Below are positions 31,698-41,142 of a stretch of 64,000 bases of DNA, piece by piece (the stretch's first letter is position 1; each line of letters opens with the position of its first letter). The DNA comes from Vibrio kanaloae (GTDB lineage Bacteria > Pseudomonadota > Gammaproteobacteria > Enterobacterales > Vibrionaceae). The DNA lies in assembly GCF_024347535.1 (NCBI RefSeq), contig NZ_AP025497.1, positions 2,542,001 to 2,606,000 of the forward strand, in the 5' to 3' direction. The notes beneath the pieces were generated by a model that did no database searches, had not been told where the DNA came from, and saw nothing but the letters and a program-made list of their open reading frames with translations. The position numbers were made by a program, and so were the translations under genes.

Positions 31698-32219
31698 ATG
31701 AAAATTGGATTATTTTACGGCTCAACCACCTGCTACACAGAAATGGCAGCAGAAAAGATTCGCGGCATTATTGGTGAAGACCTAGTTGATATCCATAACG
31801 TGAAAGAAAGCCCACTTTCATTGATGGCTGACTACGACCTTCTGCTGCTCGGTATTTCAACGTGGGACTTCGGTGAAATTCAAGAAGATTGGAATGAACT
31901 GTGGGACGACATAGCAACAACGCCAGTTAAAGGCAAAGTTGTGGCACTGTTTGGTTTGGGTGACCAAGAAGGTTACGGCGAATGGTTCTTAGATGCGATG
32001 GGGCTCTTGCATGACGAACTGAAAACCGCCGGTGCAGAGTTTGTTGGCTTCTGGCCAAACGATAACAGCTACGAATTCGAAGCGTCTAAAGCGTTAACGG
32101 AAGACCAATCACAATTCGTAGGCTTAGCTCTCGATGAAGATTCACAGTACGAACTGAGCGACGAACGTATCGCAACTTGGGTAGAACAAGTTCTGGTTGA
32201 GTACAGCGAAAAGCTATAA
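31698..32219 (+). CDS. fldB: Flavodoxin FldB
   Basis: This 173-residue flavodoxin carries low-potential electrons through bound FMN. The FMN phosphate loop is near the N terminus ([10 protein letters not shown]), and the isoalloxazine loops include GISTWDFGE and [13 protein letters not shown]. The overall acidity is typical of flavodoxins. It is divergent from xerD as fldB is in E. coli, which separates it from FldA. It ends at a strong bidirectional terminator shared with brnQ. Confidence 0.93.
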   Translation: MKIGLFYGSTTCYTEMAAEKIRGIIGEDLVDIHNVKESPLSLMADYDLLLLGISTWDFGEIQEDWNELWDDIATTPVKGKVVALFGLGDQEGYGEWFLDAMGLLHDELKTAGAEFVGFWPNDNSYEFEASKALTEDQSQFVGLALDEDSQYELSDERIATWVEQVLVEYSEKL

Positions 32220-32269
32220 GCACACATACGCTCTCAAACACCTGCTCATGTAAGATGAAGCAGAATACA

Positions 32270-32305
32270 AAAAGGCCTCATTACTGCGAAGTAATGAGGC
32301 CTTTT
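32270..32305. terminator. Bidirectional terminator between fldB and brnQ
   Basis: A perfect 16-bp stem, AAAAGGCCTCATTACT with its complement and a GCGA loop, sits between the convergent fldB and brnQ genes and carries T runs on both strands. Confidence 0.95.
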
Positions 32306-32336
32306 CTATGTCATGTCGATAATCTCAACGGAAAGA

Positions 32337-33650
32337 TTAAACCGTTTCTTCTGCCATTTCTTGTTCTGTTGACTTGCCAACGAAGAACATACAGATGATT
32401 GCCGCTGTCGTTGGTAGCAACCAACCCATACCGATATCGAACAATGGCATTATGTCTAGTGCTGATACATCGATACCCGCAACCTTAGCACCATCGATAA
32501 GAGCGAACAGCAGTGACACTAATACCACTACGCGGTAAGCCACTTTTGGGTTAGGGAAGCGACTACGCAGGAACGTCAGCGCTACCAAGGCAATGGCTAC
32601 TGGGTAAAGTGCAAATAGCACAGGTACCGATAGGGAAATCAGTTGAGAAAGACCCACATTCGCTACCGTTGCACAAGCCACACCATTAATGATCACCCAA
32701 GTCTTATAAGGCAGAGGCGTTAGCGAGCTGAAGTAATCAGAACATGCTGATACAAGACCAATCGCTGTTGTTAGACACGCCAATAGTACGATCACAGAAA
32801 GCACTAGCTGACCAGAAGGACCAAACAACGATTGAACATAAAGGCTTAAGATAGCGCCGCCATTGTCTACACCCGCAGCGACTGTTGCACTTGTGGCACC
32901 CAAGAAAAACAAAGAGATATAAACAAAGGCTAGGCCAGCAGCCGCGATGCAACCTGCGCTAATTAAATACTTAGTTGTTGCCGTACGATCAGTAATACCT
33001 TTGCTACGAATAGCCTCAACAATCAACATACCAAACATCAAAGAAGCAAAAGTATCCATGGTGTTGTAGCCTTCAAGGAACCCTTTGGTTAGTGGCTGCG
33101 TAATGTACTCACCATGAGCAGCAAGAATATCACCCTGAGGGTTAACAAACACAGCAACGGCTAGTATAACCAAACCAACGAATAACGCTGGTGTTAGTAC
33201 CTTGCCAATCACGTCAATTAGCTTCCCTTGCGACCATGAGAAGAAGATCGTAACGACAAAAAATGCAATAGAAAAGAGAGTAAGGTGAGCTTGAGATGCA
33301 TCGATGAAGAACGGTTTCACCGCCATCTCATAGGCAACAAGGCCGGTACGAGGTGCAGCAAATGCTGGGCCAATAATAATAAAGATCAGCACAGCCATGA
33401 TAGTCGCAGCTTGCTTAGGAAGATCTTTTGTTAAGTGCCCCCAAGAACCACCCGCCACTGCAACAGCAACGATAGTGATTAACGGCAGACCAACGGCAGT
33501 CAGCAGAAAACCAGACATCGCTGGAAGGAAGTGATCACCGGCTAATTGGCCAGCTAGAGGTGGGAAGATGATGTTACCCGCACCCAAGAAAAACGCAAAA
33601 AGCATAAAGCCCAATGCTAATACATCTGTTAGTTTAAGACTCTGTTTCAC
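32337..33650 (-). CDS. brnQ: Branched-chain amino acid:cation symporter BrnQ
   Basis: BrnQ imports leucine, isoleucine and valine with Na+ or H+. The 437-residue protein has about 12 membrane segments and the family N terminus LTDVLALGFMLFAFFLGAGN followed by IIFPP. E. coli BrnQ is 439 aa. It diverges from trmN across a 314-bp AT-rich gap and stands alone. A perfect 7-1-7 palindrome, ACAGCCTGAGGCTGT, lies 52 bp before its start and could be an operator. Confidence 0.94.
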   Translation of the reverse strand: MKQSLKLTDVLALGFMLFAFFLGAGNIIFPPLAGQLAGDHFLPAMSGFLLTAVGLPLITIVAVAVAGGSWGHLTKDLPKQAATIMAVLIFIIIGPAFAAPRTGLVAYEMAVKPFFIDASQAHLTLFSIAFFVVTIFFSWSQGKLIDVIGKVLTPALFVGLVILAVAVFVNPQGDILAAHGEYITQPLTKGFLEGYNTMDTFASLMFGMLIVEAIRSKGITDRTATTKYLISAGCIAAAGLAFVYISLFFLGATSATVAAGVDNGGAILSLYVQSLFGPSGQLVLSVIVLLACLTTAIGLVSACSDYFSSLTPLPYKTWVIINGVACATVANVGLSQLISLSVPVLFALYPVAIALVALTFLRSRFPNPKVAYRVVVLVSLLFALIDGAKVAGIDVSALDIMPLFDIGMGWLLPTTAAIICMFFVGKSTEQEMAEETV

Positions 33651-33964
33651 AGATAATCCTTAATTATATTTATGAATTTGTGTTGTGCTTACATGAATGT
33701 TACAGCCTGAGGCTGTCAATCAATCTATAAAATAGTCGCGCATAATGACGAAACACTTGGCTAGCTGCAAGTCACCATAAAAAAACACCATATAAATTTG
33801 CATATTCAAACAAAAAGCAGTGGATTCCACTGGATATAGAAAAATAGACATAATTATAAACTAACCATAAATTTTAACAACATTCAATCATACAGAACAT
33901 TTACTTATACAATTGACTAACATCAGAGCCAATCACTTAAAATATATCGATAGCCAGAACATTC
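33651..33964. other. brnQ-trmN intergenic region with a 7-1-7 palindrome
   Basis: The gap is AT-rich with no ORF that looks real. The one clear element is the palindrome ACAGCCTGAGGCTGT (33702-33716), whose one-base centre is too small for a good RNA loop, so a protein operator is more likely. Confidence 0.45.
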
Positions 33965-34693
33965 ATGAAAGATAAAATAGTAGAAACCAAAAGCTTCAAT
34001 TTTAAACAATTCTCTATTTACGGTGGACAAAGCGGTATGCCTGTCAGCACCGATGGCGTATTACTCGGAGCATGGGTTAACCTTGCGAAAAAAACATCCG
34101 TACTCGATATAGGGACAGGGACAGGGTTATTGGCTTTAATGGTTGCACAACGTTTCCCAGAGGCCTCAATCTCAGCCATTGATATTGATCAGCACGCGAT
34201 CCATGCCGCGGCCATCAATATTGAACAGTCGCCTTGGCAAGATCGTATTTGCCTTCATCACGGCAGTATTTTAACGACAGATTTTCCGCAACAGTTCGAT
34301 GCCATCATATGTAACCCACCCTACTTCAACTCTGGAGCACAGGCACAACAAAGCCAAAGGGCCACGGCTAGACACAGTGACAGCTTGGATCATCTTCAAC
34401 TGGCCAATCGTTGTTTCGATATAACGACAGAGTCAGCAACCGCCAGCTTTATCCTGCCAACACCAGAAGGGGAAGGCTTCATCAAACTTGCCCAACAATG
34501 TGGCTGGCACTTAGCAAAACGTCTTGATGTGAAAACAACAGACAAAAAAACTGCGAGCCGAATCTTGTTTGAGTTATCTAAAGATCCTGTTTGCGAGCAA
34601 GATTTGCAGCGTGAATCGCTGACAATTCATCATCAAGGTGGTTATAGCGCCGCATTTATTGCACTTACTAAAGATTTTTATCTCAAGATGTAG
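33965..34693 (+). CDS. trmN: tRNA1(Val) (adenine37-N6)-methyltransferase
   Basis: TrmN (YfiC) methylates A37 of tRNA1(Val). The 242-residue protein has the SAM-binding motif [19 protein letters not shown] near residue 45 and the N6-adenine methyltransferase motif NPPYF ([10 protein letters not shown]) near 118. E. coli YfiC is 245 aa. It lies just upstream of srmB, on the same strand; in E. coli the two genes are neighbours too but divergent. A good Shine-Dalgarno is not visible. Confidence 0.9.
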   Translation: MKDKIVETKSFNFKQFSIYGGQSGMPVSTDGVLLGAWVNLAKKTSVLDIGTGTGLLALMVAQRFPEASISAIDIDQHAIHAAAINIEQSPWQDRICLHHGSILTTDFPQQFDAIICNPPYFNSGAQAQQSQRATARHSDSLDHLQLANRCFDITTESATASFILPTPEGEGFIKLAQQCGWHLAKRLDVKTTDKKTASRILFELSKDPVCEQDLQRESLTIHHQGGYSAAFIALTKDFYLKM

Positions 34694-34800
34694 CAAATAC
34701 CATGTGATCCTAATCACTAATGCTTCTATAATGTCCGACTACTCTTTTTTATCGTCTGCTTTTTGAGGCAGAAACATTTATTGCTTGTGGAGAAACAACA

Positions 34801-36066
34801 GTGATCAGAACCTTTGCAGAACTCGATCTAAACCAAGAGCTGCTAAAAGCAATTGACGAAATGGGCTACGAACGCCCAACACAGATACAAGCTGAAGCGA
34901 TCCCACAAGCGTTAGATGGAAAAGACGTTTTGGCTTCTGCGCCAACAGGCACTGGTAAAACAGCATCATTTGTTCTGCCTGCGCTACAGTACTTACAGGA
35001 TTTCCCTCGTAAAAAAGCGGGTCCTGCCCGTATGCTTATCCTGACACCAACTCGTGAACTGGCAATGCAAATCACTGAGCAAGCTCGTGAGCTAGCAAAG
35101 TATACGGCACTAAACATCTTCACCATCACCGGTGGTGTAATGTACCAAGAGCACGCTGATATCCTTGGCACAACGCAAGACATCGTAGTTGCAACTCCAG
35201 GTCGCCTGATGGAATACATCGAAGCAGAGCGCTTTGACTGTCGTGCTATCGAATGGCTAATCTTAGATGAAGCCGATCGCATGTTAGATATGGGCTTTGG
35301 TCCTGTTGTTGACCGTCTGTCTGCAGAGTGTCGCTGGCGTAAACAAACTTTACTTTTCTCAGCAACACTAGAAGGTAAAGGTGTTGAAGGCTTCACTGAA
35401 GATCTACTGAAGAACCCAGCGGAGATCGATGCGAAATCATCACTTCGTGAGCGCAAGAAGATCACTCAGTGGTATCACCGTGCTGACACAGCAGAACACA
35501 AACTTGAATTGCTAAAACACATCATTACCAAGGAAGCTGAACGCAGCATCGTGTTCTTGAAGACGCGTGATCGCCTAGGTGATCTACGAGCTCAACTTGA
35601 AAGTGCGCAAATCCCATGTGCATGGATCCAAGGCGAAATGCCTCAAGACCGTCGTAACAATGCGATTGCTCGTTTCCGTGACGGTTCTGTCAACGTACTG
35701 CTAGCGACTGACGTTGCTGCTCGTGGTATCGACCTTCCCGACGTAAGCCACGTAATCAATTACGATATGCCTCGCACGGCTGACGTCTACCTTCACCGTA
35801 TTGGCCGTACCGCTCGTGCTGGTAAGAAAGGCAACGCGGTTTCTATCATCGAAGCGCACGATCAACTGATGATTGAACGTGTGGCTCGTTACACTGACGA
35901 AGCAATCAAGGAACGCTTTGTTGAAGGCATGCGTCCAACACATAAGAAAGCAGCCGTAACGAAGAAAAAGAAACCAAAGAAAGAAGATAAGAAAGCGGTA
36001 GAGAAACAGAAGATCGCGAAGAAGAAGAAAATCGCTAAGAAAAAGAAAGCGGTAAAAAACAAGTAA
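34801..36066 (+). CDS. srmB: DEAD-box RNA helicase SrmB
   Basis: SrmB helps early assembly of the 50S subunit. The 421-residue protein has all DEAD-box motifs: Q motif GYERPTQIQ, Walker A APTGTGKT, PTRELAMQ, DEAD (LDEADRMLDMG), SAT, and HRIGRTARAG. The last 35 residues are almost all Lys and a few Ala/Ile, a likely RNA-binding tail that is shorter and more Lys-rich than in E. coli. The start is GTG with GGAG 9-10 nt upstream (tgtGGAGaaacaaca). It is followed by a strong terminator. Confidence 0.95.
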   Translation: MIRTFAELDLNQELLKAIDEMGYERPTQIQAEAIPQALDGKDVLASAPTGTGKTASFVLPALQYLQDFPRKKAGPARMLILTPTRELAMQITEQARELAKYTALNIFTITGGVMYQEHADILGTTQDIVVATPGRLMEYIEAERFDCRAIEWLILDEADRMLDMGFGPVVDRLSAECRWRKQTLLFSATLEGKGVEGFTEDLLKNPAEIDAKSSLRERKKITQWYHRADTAEHKLELLKHIITKEAERSIVFLKTRDRLGDLRAQLESAQIPCAWIQGEMPQDRRNNAIARFRDGSVNVLLATDVAARGIDLPDVSHVINYDMPRTADVYLHRIGRTARAGKKGNAVSIIEAHDQLMIERVARYTDEAIKERFVEGMRPTHKKAAVTKKKKPKKEDKKAVEKQKIAKKKKIAKKKKAVKNK

Positions 36067-36100
36067 TCTGAGCATTTGTTAACTTCTAAATGATTCAACA

Positions 36101-36134
36101 AAAAGCCCTATGCAGTTCGCTGCATGGGGCTTTT
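36101..36134. terminator. srmB terminator with UUCG loop
   Basis: AAAAGCCCTATGCAG pairs over 15 bp (one T-G) with CTGCATGGGGCTTTT around a TTCG tetraloop, with T and A tracts on each side. It can serve both srmB and the convergent yaaA. Confidence 0.9.
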
Positions 36135-36188
36135 CTCTATCTGGATGGTATCTCGCCGTACAGCGTGACTGCCTTTAATCAATAACGT

Positions 36189-36965
36189 CTAGTTTTGCTC
36201 TTCACGCTTAAATACAAGCTCTTTCGCGTTCGACTCTTCTTCAACGAAATAGTAACCCGCGGTATCGAACTTGGTCAGCGCTTCGACTGAGTCCACTTTG
36301 TTTTCGATAATGTAGCGAGCCATCATGCCACGTGCTTTCTTTGCGTAAAAACTGATGACCTTGTATTGGCCGTTCTTGCAGTCTTTGAATACCGGTGTAA
36401 TCACTTGGCCATCTAGGTTCTTCGGCTTCACGGCTTTAAAGTATTCATTCGACGCTAGGTTGATCAACACATTGTCGCCTTGAGCATTCAGCGCCTCATT
36501 CAGCTTGTCTGTGATGATATTTCCCCAGAACTGGTACAAGTTAGTACCACGAGCATTCGCTAAGCGTGTCCCCATCTCTAGGCGGTATGGCTGCATCAAA
36601 TCGAGCGGCTTAAGCAAGCCATATAACCCAGAAAGCATGCGCAGGTGGTTTTGTGCGTAGTCAAAATCTTCATCCGATAGCGTTTCAGCGTCTAGGCCAG
36701 TGTATACATCACCCTTAAAGGCTAGGATTGCTTGGCGTGCGTTATCTTGGGTAAAGGTCTCACTCCACTGCTCAAAACGCGCTACGTTCAACCCTGCGAT
36801 TTTATCGCTGACTTTCATCAATGCTGAAATATCTGCTGGCGTCAGCTTACGGCACTCTTCAATCAACTCGGCAGAGTGTTCAACAAACTCTGGCTGGCTG
36901 AAGCGCTCCGTCGCTAATGGTGATTCGTAATCAAGTGTTTTGGCTGGAGAAACGACAACTAACAT
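36189..36965 (-). CDS. yaaA: Peroxide stress protein YaaA
   Basis: YaaA (DUF328, UPF0246) limits free iron and oxidative damage to DNA under peroxide stress and binds DNA. The 258-residue protein begins [17 protein letters not shown], the family signature, and contains [20 protein letters not shown] and [13 protein letters not shown], also conserved. E. coli YaaA is 258 aa. It is a single-gene unit convergent with srmB. In E. coli it is under OxyR, but no OxyR site was looked for beyond a visual check here. Confidence 0.95.
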   Translation of the reverse strand: MLVVVSPAKTLDYESPLATERFSQPEFVEHSAELIEECRKLTPADISALMKVSDKIAGLNVARFEQWSETFTQDNARQAILAFKGDVYTGLDAETLSDEDFDYAQNHLRMLSGLYGLLKPLDLMQPYRLEMGTRLANARGTNLYQFWGNIITDKLNEALNAQGDNVLINLASNEYFKAVKPKNLDGQVITPVFKDCKNGQYKVISFYAKKARGMMARYIIENKVDSVEALTKFDTAGYYFVEEESNAKELVFKREEQN

Positions 36966-37105
36966 AACTTTACCCTAATCGGTTATCTAACTGGATGCTG
37001 CTAGAGTATAGAAAAAACATCAACTTGTCTTTATGACTCTTCCTATTACTTCGATAGAGAGAATTAGCTTTGATAGACAAAATGAGACAAATGGCAGATA
37101 AAGAA

Positions 37106-37133
37106 AAAGGCTAAGGTCGAAACCTTAGCCTTT
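37106..37133 (-). terminator. Terminator after the alanine/glycine symporter gene
   Basis: AAAGGCTAAGGT and ACCTTAGCCTTT form a 12-bp perfect stem with a 4-nt loop and a T tail on the minus strand, 40 bp after the stop. Confidence 0.9.
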
Positions 37134-37173
37134 CTAATCATTTTAGGGTGAGCGGTTTAGTGCCCCAACAATA

Positions 37174-38601
37174 TTATTTCTTGTTGTTATCCCAAATACC
37201 GTCTTCCAGTTGAGATTTAAGCTCAGGGAAATCATTCGAATCGAATGTCGGTACTTTACCCGCGTCGAGTTGGCGGTTGTAGTCTTTCGCTAGCTTAATC
37301 ACGATGCCTGACAACAGGATAATCGCCACCAAGTTAACAATCGCCATTAGGCCCATCGATACGTCAGCCAGTGCCCATACCGTTGGCAGTGTCGCGAGAG
37401 AACCGAACATAACCATACCTAATACAACAATACGGAACAGCACTAGGCCTTTCTTGTTGTTGTGCTCTAGGAAGATAAGGTTCGTTTCAGCGTACGAGTA
37501 GTTTGCAATGATTGAAGTGAAAGCGAAGAAGAAAATCGCTACCGCCACAAAGACACCGCCCCATTCGCCAACTTGCGCCGTTAGTGCACGTTGCGTTAGC
37601 TCGATACCCGTAACTTCACCGTGTGGTACATACTCACCAGACATTAAGATAATTGATACGGTTGCGGAACAAATAACAATAGTATCCATAAACACACCTA
37701 GCATTTGCACATAACCTTGTGATGCAGGGTGCGGTGGGTAAGGCGTAGCAGAAGCTGCTGCGTTTGGCGCAGAACCCATACCGGCTTCGTTCGAAAACAA
37801 ACCACGTTTGATGCCGTTAATCATTGCTTGTGCGATTGCGTAACCTAGGCCACCCGCCGCAGCTTCTTGCAGACCGAATGCACTCTTGAAGATAAGAGCC
37901 AGTACTTCAGGCAGTTTCTCGATGTTCGCGAACATCACGTACATTGCGATCAATAGGTAAGCCAATGCCATGATTGGAACAATGATTTCTGCAGTACGCG
38001 CAATCTTACGGATACCACCGAAGATAACGAATGCCGAGATAATTACGATACCAACACCAACGTAACTACGCTCAAGGTCGAATGCCGTGTTCATTGCGCT
38101 TGCAATCGCGTTTGCTTGAACCGCGTTGAATACAAGACCAAATGCAATGATTAGGAAGATAGAGAATAGAACCCCCATCCAACGCATGCCTAGGCCTTTC
38201 TCCATGTAGTATGCAGGTCCGCCGCGGTAGTTACCGTCGTTATCACGCGTTTTGTATAGCTGTGCAAGTGTACTTTCCGCAAACGATGTTGCCATACCTA
38301 GCATTGCGATTAGCCACATCCAGAAGATAGCACCAGGGCCACCAGCGGTGAGCGCTACAGCAACACCCGCCATATTACCCGTACCAACACGAGCAGCGAG
38401 ACTAGTACAAAGAGCTTGGAAAGAAGAGATACCAGCACTGTCTGCTTTACGGCTGTTTCTTAGTACAGAGAACATGTGGCCGAAATGGCGGAATTGAATG
38501 AAGCCTAGTCGTATCGTGAAGTAGATCCCCACACCAACCAGTAAGTAAACTAAGATAGATCCCCAAAGGAGATCGTTCATCAAATTGATTAAGTCTGTCA
38601 C
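37174..38601 (-). CDS. Alanine/glycine:Na+ symporter (AGCS family)
   Basis: AGCS carriers import alanine or glycine with Na+. The 475-residue inner-membrane protein has about 11 membrane segments and the signatures SFQALCTSLAARVGTGNMAG and FSNEAGMGSAPNAAA. I start at the GTG at 38601 (VTDLINLMNDLL) because GAGG lies 5-6 nt upstream; the frame extends to 38628 with no ribosome site. It stands alone, with a long upstream region carrying nested inverted repeats. Alanine versus glycine cannot be decided, and no glycine riboswitch motif was seen. Confidence 0.92.
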   Translation of the reverse strand: MTDLINLMNDLLWGSILVYLLVGVGIYFTIRLGFIQFRHFGHMFSVLRNSRKADSAGISSFQALCTSLAARVGTGNMAGVAVALTAGGPGAIFWMWLIAMLGMATSFAESTLAQLYKTRDNDGNYRGGPAYYMEKGLGMRWMGVLFSIFLIIAFGLVFNAVQANAIASAMNTAFDLERSYVGVGIVIISAFVIFGGIRKIARTAEIIVPIMALAYLLIAMYVMFANIEKLPEVLALIFKSAFGLQEAAAGGLGYAIAQAMINGIKRGLFSNEAGMGSAPNAAASATPYPPHPASQGYVQMLGVFMDTIVICSATVSIILMSGEYVPHGEVTGIELTQRALTAQVGEWGGVFVAVAIFFFAFTSIIANYSYAETNLIFLEHNNKKGLVLFRIVVLGMVMFGSLATLPTVWALADVSMGLMAIVNLVAIILLSGIVIKLAKDYNRQLDAGKVPTFDSNDFPELKSQLEDGIWDNNKK

Positions 38602-39312
38602 GTGAACCTCGTAATTGAGTTTAAGCACTGATCTTGCTTCCGAGCCTTCCTCTAGATCACCTATGCCAGTGTCAATAGTTGTGTCGGCATTAGTTTTTGA
38701 TTTATTTGCTGCGATCTAGATTGTAAATGTCGCTTCATGCATCCATTTTACGTATCAGTGTATTTTTTGACGGGCGGATAATGCAGCGAGACGGGCTAAA
38801 AATCAATATGAAATTAAACCCATACAAGAATGACATTTCACTAATAATACACCTTTCGTTAACACAAACCTCAACAATTTCGCCAAACAAAAGTCACATT
38901 ATCGGGACATAATATCAACAAAAACCACAGCTCAATCAAAACGAGAACAGCATCCTATAAAAATGCGCGAGCCTAGGTTTTACAAGGTATAGTGAAGATC
39001 TGCGTTTTTTTCTCGGGCAACGAGATACCCATCCTACACAATACTGTACGCAGCTGAATGCATTGTGGTTAGAGTGTTATTCCTTTCGCACAATGAATTA
39101 ACATTCCTCCCCCCTTAATTTAATCGTTTACCTAAGTTTGTTTGCTTGTTTTTTGTACAAAAAAGTCACCACAATGTGTGAGCATACATAAAAAATCAAA
39201 ACAAAATCTTCATATACTTGAAACAAATGAGAAATAAATCAAGGTTATTGTAAGCCTAAATATGATATTCAATGGTTCGTAGGAACCAGTCCCACGGAAG
39301 GAGATATGACTT
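38602..39312. other. Long noncoding gap with nested inverted repeat
   Basis: In the leader of the symporter gene, TCTAGATC (38651-38658) pairs with GATCTAGA (38713-38720), and inside it ATGCC (38663-38667) pairs with GGCAT (38686-38690). Closer to the plus-strand gene, TGGTTC/GAACCA (39273-39288) forms a small hairpin before the DUF3545 start. The rest is AT-rich with short ORFs that have no ribosome site; I see no gene in it. Confidence 0.4.
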
Positions 39313-39501
39313 ATGGATAGCTTTCACTTCGATGATGTATCAGAACTAGAAATGCGTCGAGCAACTCAAAAAACACGCTCTAAACCGCTCAAGCGTAAAT
39401 GGCGCGAAATTGAAGAAATAAATGACAGACGTCGACTCCAAAAAGAACTAATGGATATGAATTTAGGACTCGATTTTAGCCTTGACGATATAAAGCTTTA
39501 G
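39313..39501 (+). CDS. DUF3545-family small charged protein
   Basis: This 62-residue soluble protein has a very charged centre (KPLKRKWREIEEINDRRRLQ) and an acidic end, probably a single long helix, matching DUF3545 proteins of vibrios as I recall. Function is unknown. AGGAG lies 9 nt before the ATG; an earlier ATG at 39305 opens only a four-codon frame. It is a single-gene unit between a 700-bp noncoding region and two tandem terminators. Confidence 0.8.
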   Translation: MDSFHFDDVSELEMRRATQKTRSKPLKRKWREIEEINDRRRLQKELMDMNLGLDFSLDDIKL

Positions 39502-39543
39502 CCAGTACAAAAAGCTTTGAGCAGTACAAGTGGATAGCACAAT

Positions 39544-39567
39544 AGGCATCTTAACGGTGCCTTTTTA
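39544..39567 (+). terminator. First terminator after the DUF3545 gene
   Basis: AGGCATC and GGTGCCT (7 bp, one G-T) with a 5-nt loop are followed by TTTTTATTG. Confidence 0.75.
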
Positions 39568-39575
39568 TTGTTTAG

Positions 39576-39607
39576 AGCAGCGCCTTTTTTAATAGCGCTG
39601 CTTTTTT
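39576..39607 (+). terminator. Second, stronger terminator after the DUF3545 gene
   Basis: AGCAGCGC and GCGCTGCT flank an 11-nt loop and are followed by T6. Two terminators lie in tandem within 65 bp; the second could also act on the hemerythrin gene from the other side. Confidence 0.8.
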
Positions 39608-39646
39608 ATAGCAAACTCAGCAATCAAATATTAGGGCTCGCTTGCG

Positions 39647-40198
39647 CTATAAGCACTCTTGCTCATTTTGACGAACTCGGTCAGCTAACTGGCGATATTG
39701 ATCTGCAATCGTATCACCGAATACAGGGTCATTTTCAGGTTGAGACCATTGTGATTCCACCTCTTGCCAGTCTTTCACCGTAAATAGTGTGATGATCATG
39801 GGCAAAACGTATTTCTCTTCATACTCCATATGCTTACGTTGGGTATGAACAAACTCCTCAAGCTGTTCAATAAAGACTTCTTGAGGTACGACGGCATCTT
39901 GAAGAATCATATCCACCACACCTAAAAAGTCAGCGGTTTTCTCGGCAAGCAATTGATGTTCTAGTTCAAGATCTTCAATGGCTTGATCATTACCATACTT
40001 ATTGAGGTAATAACGATAGATGATATCTTCTTTAGGGTGATGCACCTTATCAGAATGATTCATCAAATAATGAACCACTTCAGCGATAAGGCTGTAGTTG
40101 ATTTCACGCTCTTGCTTGAGTAACTCAAGTTTATTTTTGAGAATCGCGAGCAAGCGAGCCATATAGCCATGCTCCCGTCTTATCCTTTCAATCATCAT
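39647..40198 (-). CDS. Hemerythrin-domain protein
   Basis: This 183-residue cytosolic protein is predicted to be a four-helix hemerythrin-like bundle. The likely metal ligands include His in REHGYMARLL, HYLMNHSDKVHHPKED, LELEHQLL and RKHMEYEEKYVLP. Hemerythrin domains bind a di-iron centre and sense or store O2 or NO. I choose the ATG at 40198 because GGAG lies 8 nt upstream; the frame extends to 40327, overlapping the end of ung. It follows ung on the same strand by 85 bp. Confidence 0.85.
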   Translation of the reverse strand: MMIERIRREHGYMARLLAILKNKLELLKQEREINYSLIAEVVHYLMNHSDKVHHPKEDIIYRYYLNKYGNDQAIEDLELEHQLLAEKTADFLGVVDMILQDAVVPQEVFIEQLEEFVHTQRKHMEYEEKYVLPMIITLFTVKDWQEVESQWSQPENDPVFGDTIADQYRQLADRVRQNEQECL

Positions 40199-40283
40199 AA
40201 TATCGACTCCATTACACCTACTATTTCTCAGTGTATACGAAGATGCCAATTTATGGTTTGACTCTGCTCGAAAAATAATCAAT

Positions 40284-40964
40284 CTATACTTCAGTAGGTA
40301 ATCGCCAATCGATAGGGTTTTGATCAATCGAGCAAAGTATCTTATTAGTCATTGAAAAATGCTTACAGCCAAAGAAGCCGCGGCGTGCTGATAATGGGGA
40401 TGGATGCGGAGCTGTCAATACATGATGCCTTTCCGAATCAATAGCTTGGCCTTTCTTCTGGGCATGCGCGCCCCACAGTAAGAAGATGATTGGCTCAGAA
40501 CGCTGGTTCAGCTCAGTAATGATGGCACCGGTAAACGTTTCCCAACCGCACTTAGCATGTGAGTGTGCTTTTGCCTCTTCTACGGTAAGGACTGTGTTCA
40601 GCATCAACACCCCTTGCGATGCCCAAGAATCGAGATAACCATGATTAGGGATCTCAAATCCCTCTATATCTTGTGCAAGCTCTTTGTAAATATTGCGCAG
40701 AGAAGGAGGAATTTTCACACCAGGAAGCACTGAGAATGCTAAGCCATGAGCTTGGTTGGCACCGTGGTAAGGGTCTTGACCTAAAATAACCACTCGCACG
40801 GACTCGAAAGGCGTCATATCAAAAGCATTGAATACCTGCTCTTGTGGCGGGTAGATGGTTTTCCCACTATTACGTTGCTGCTCAACAAACGCGAGGACAC
40901 TCTGAAAGTACTCTTTGTCACGTTCATCATTAATAATGGATTCCCAAGTCTTTGGTGCGCTCAT
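40284..40964 (-). CDS. ung: Uracil-DNA glycosylase
   Basis: Ung removes uracil from DNA as the first step of base-excision repair. The 226-residue protein has the water-activating loop [18 protein letters not shown] with catalytic Asp, and the leucine-loop motif [19 protein letters not shown]. coli Ung is 229 aa. GGGAAG lies before the ATG. The next gene is the hemerythrin protein; upstream lie a hairpin with a T run (45 bp before the start) and a His-rich small ORF. Nfo, the next enzyme in the pathway, is encoded nearby on the same strand. Confidence 0.97.
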   Translation of the reverse strand: MSAPKTWESIINDERDKEYFQSVLAFVEQQRNSGKTIYPPQEQVFNAFDMTPFESVRVVILGQDPYHGANQAHGLAFSVLPGVKIPPSLRNIYKELAQDIEGFEIPNHGYLDSWASQGVLMLNTVLTVEEAKAHSHAKCGWETFTGAIITELNQRSEPIIFLLWGAHAQKKGQAIDSERHHVLTAPHPSPLSARRGFFGCKHFSMTNKILCSIDQNPIDWRLPTEV

Positions 40965-41008
40965 CGTTTACTTCCCAATCATCAAGGTTTCTAGGGGCTT
41001 TCGCCAGA

Positions 41009-41072
41009 CAAAAAAATAGCTGTATCGGCTAACTGTCCTAAATAAGGCTCTAGTTATACCTCATACAGCTAT
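41009..41072 (-). terminator. Terminator-like hairpin upstream of ung
   Basis: ATAGCTGTAT and ATACAGCTAT (41063-41072 and 41016-41025) pair over 10 bp, with an inner AGTTA/TAACT pairing, and the minus strand continues with seven T. It ends 45 nt before the ung start and lies about 70 nt after the stop of the His-rich ORF, so it is either that gene's terminator or an attenuator of ung. Confidence 0.7.
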
Positions 41073-41142
41073 CAATAAACATGATGTGTAGGGTTCACTT
41101 GTTGATGAATCATAATAATCAGTTCAAGTTGTGTTTACTCGA

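Noticed and set aside
34866..35465. 199-codon minus-strand ORF inside srmB
   Set aside because: Antisense to the conserved DEAD-box motifs; its length is due to codon bias of srmB.
38651..38720. Glycine or lysine riboswitch before the AGCS symporter
   Set aside because: The conserved aptamer blocks of either class are not present; only a simple nested inverted repeat is.
38727..38912. 61-codon plus-strand ORF upstream of the DUF3545 gene
   Set aside because: No Shine-Dalgarno and no domain; it overlaps the leader of the symporter gene on the other strand.
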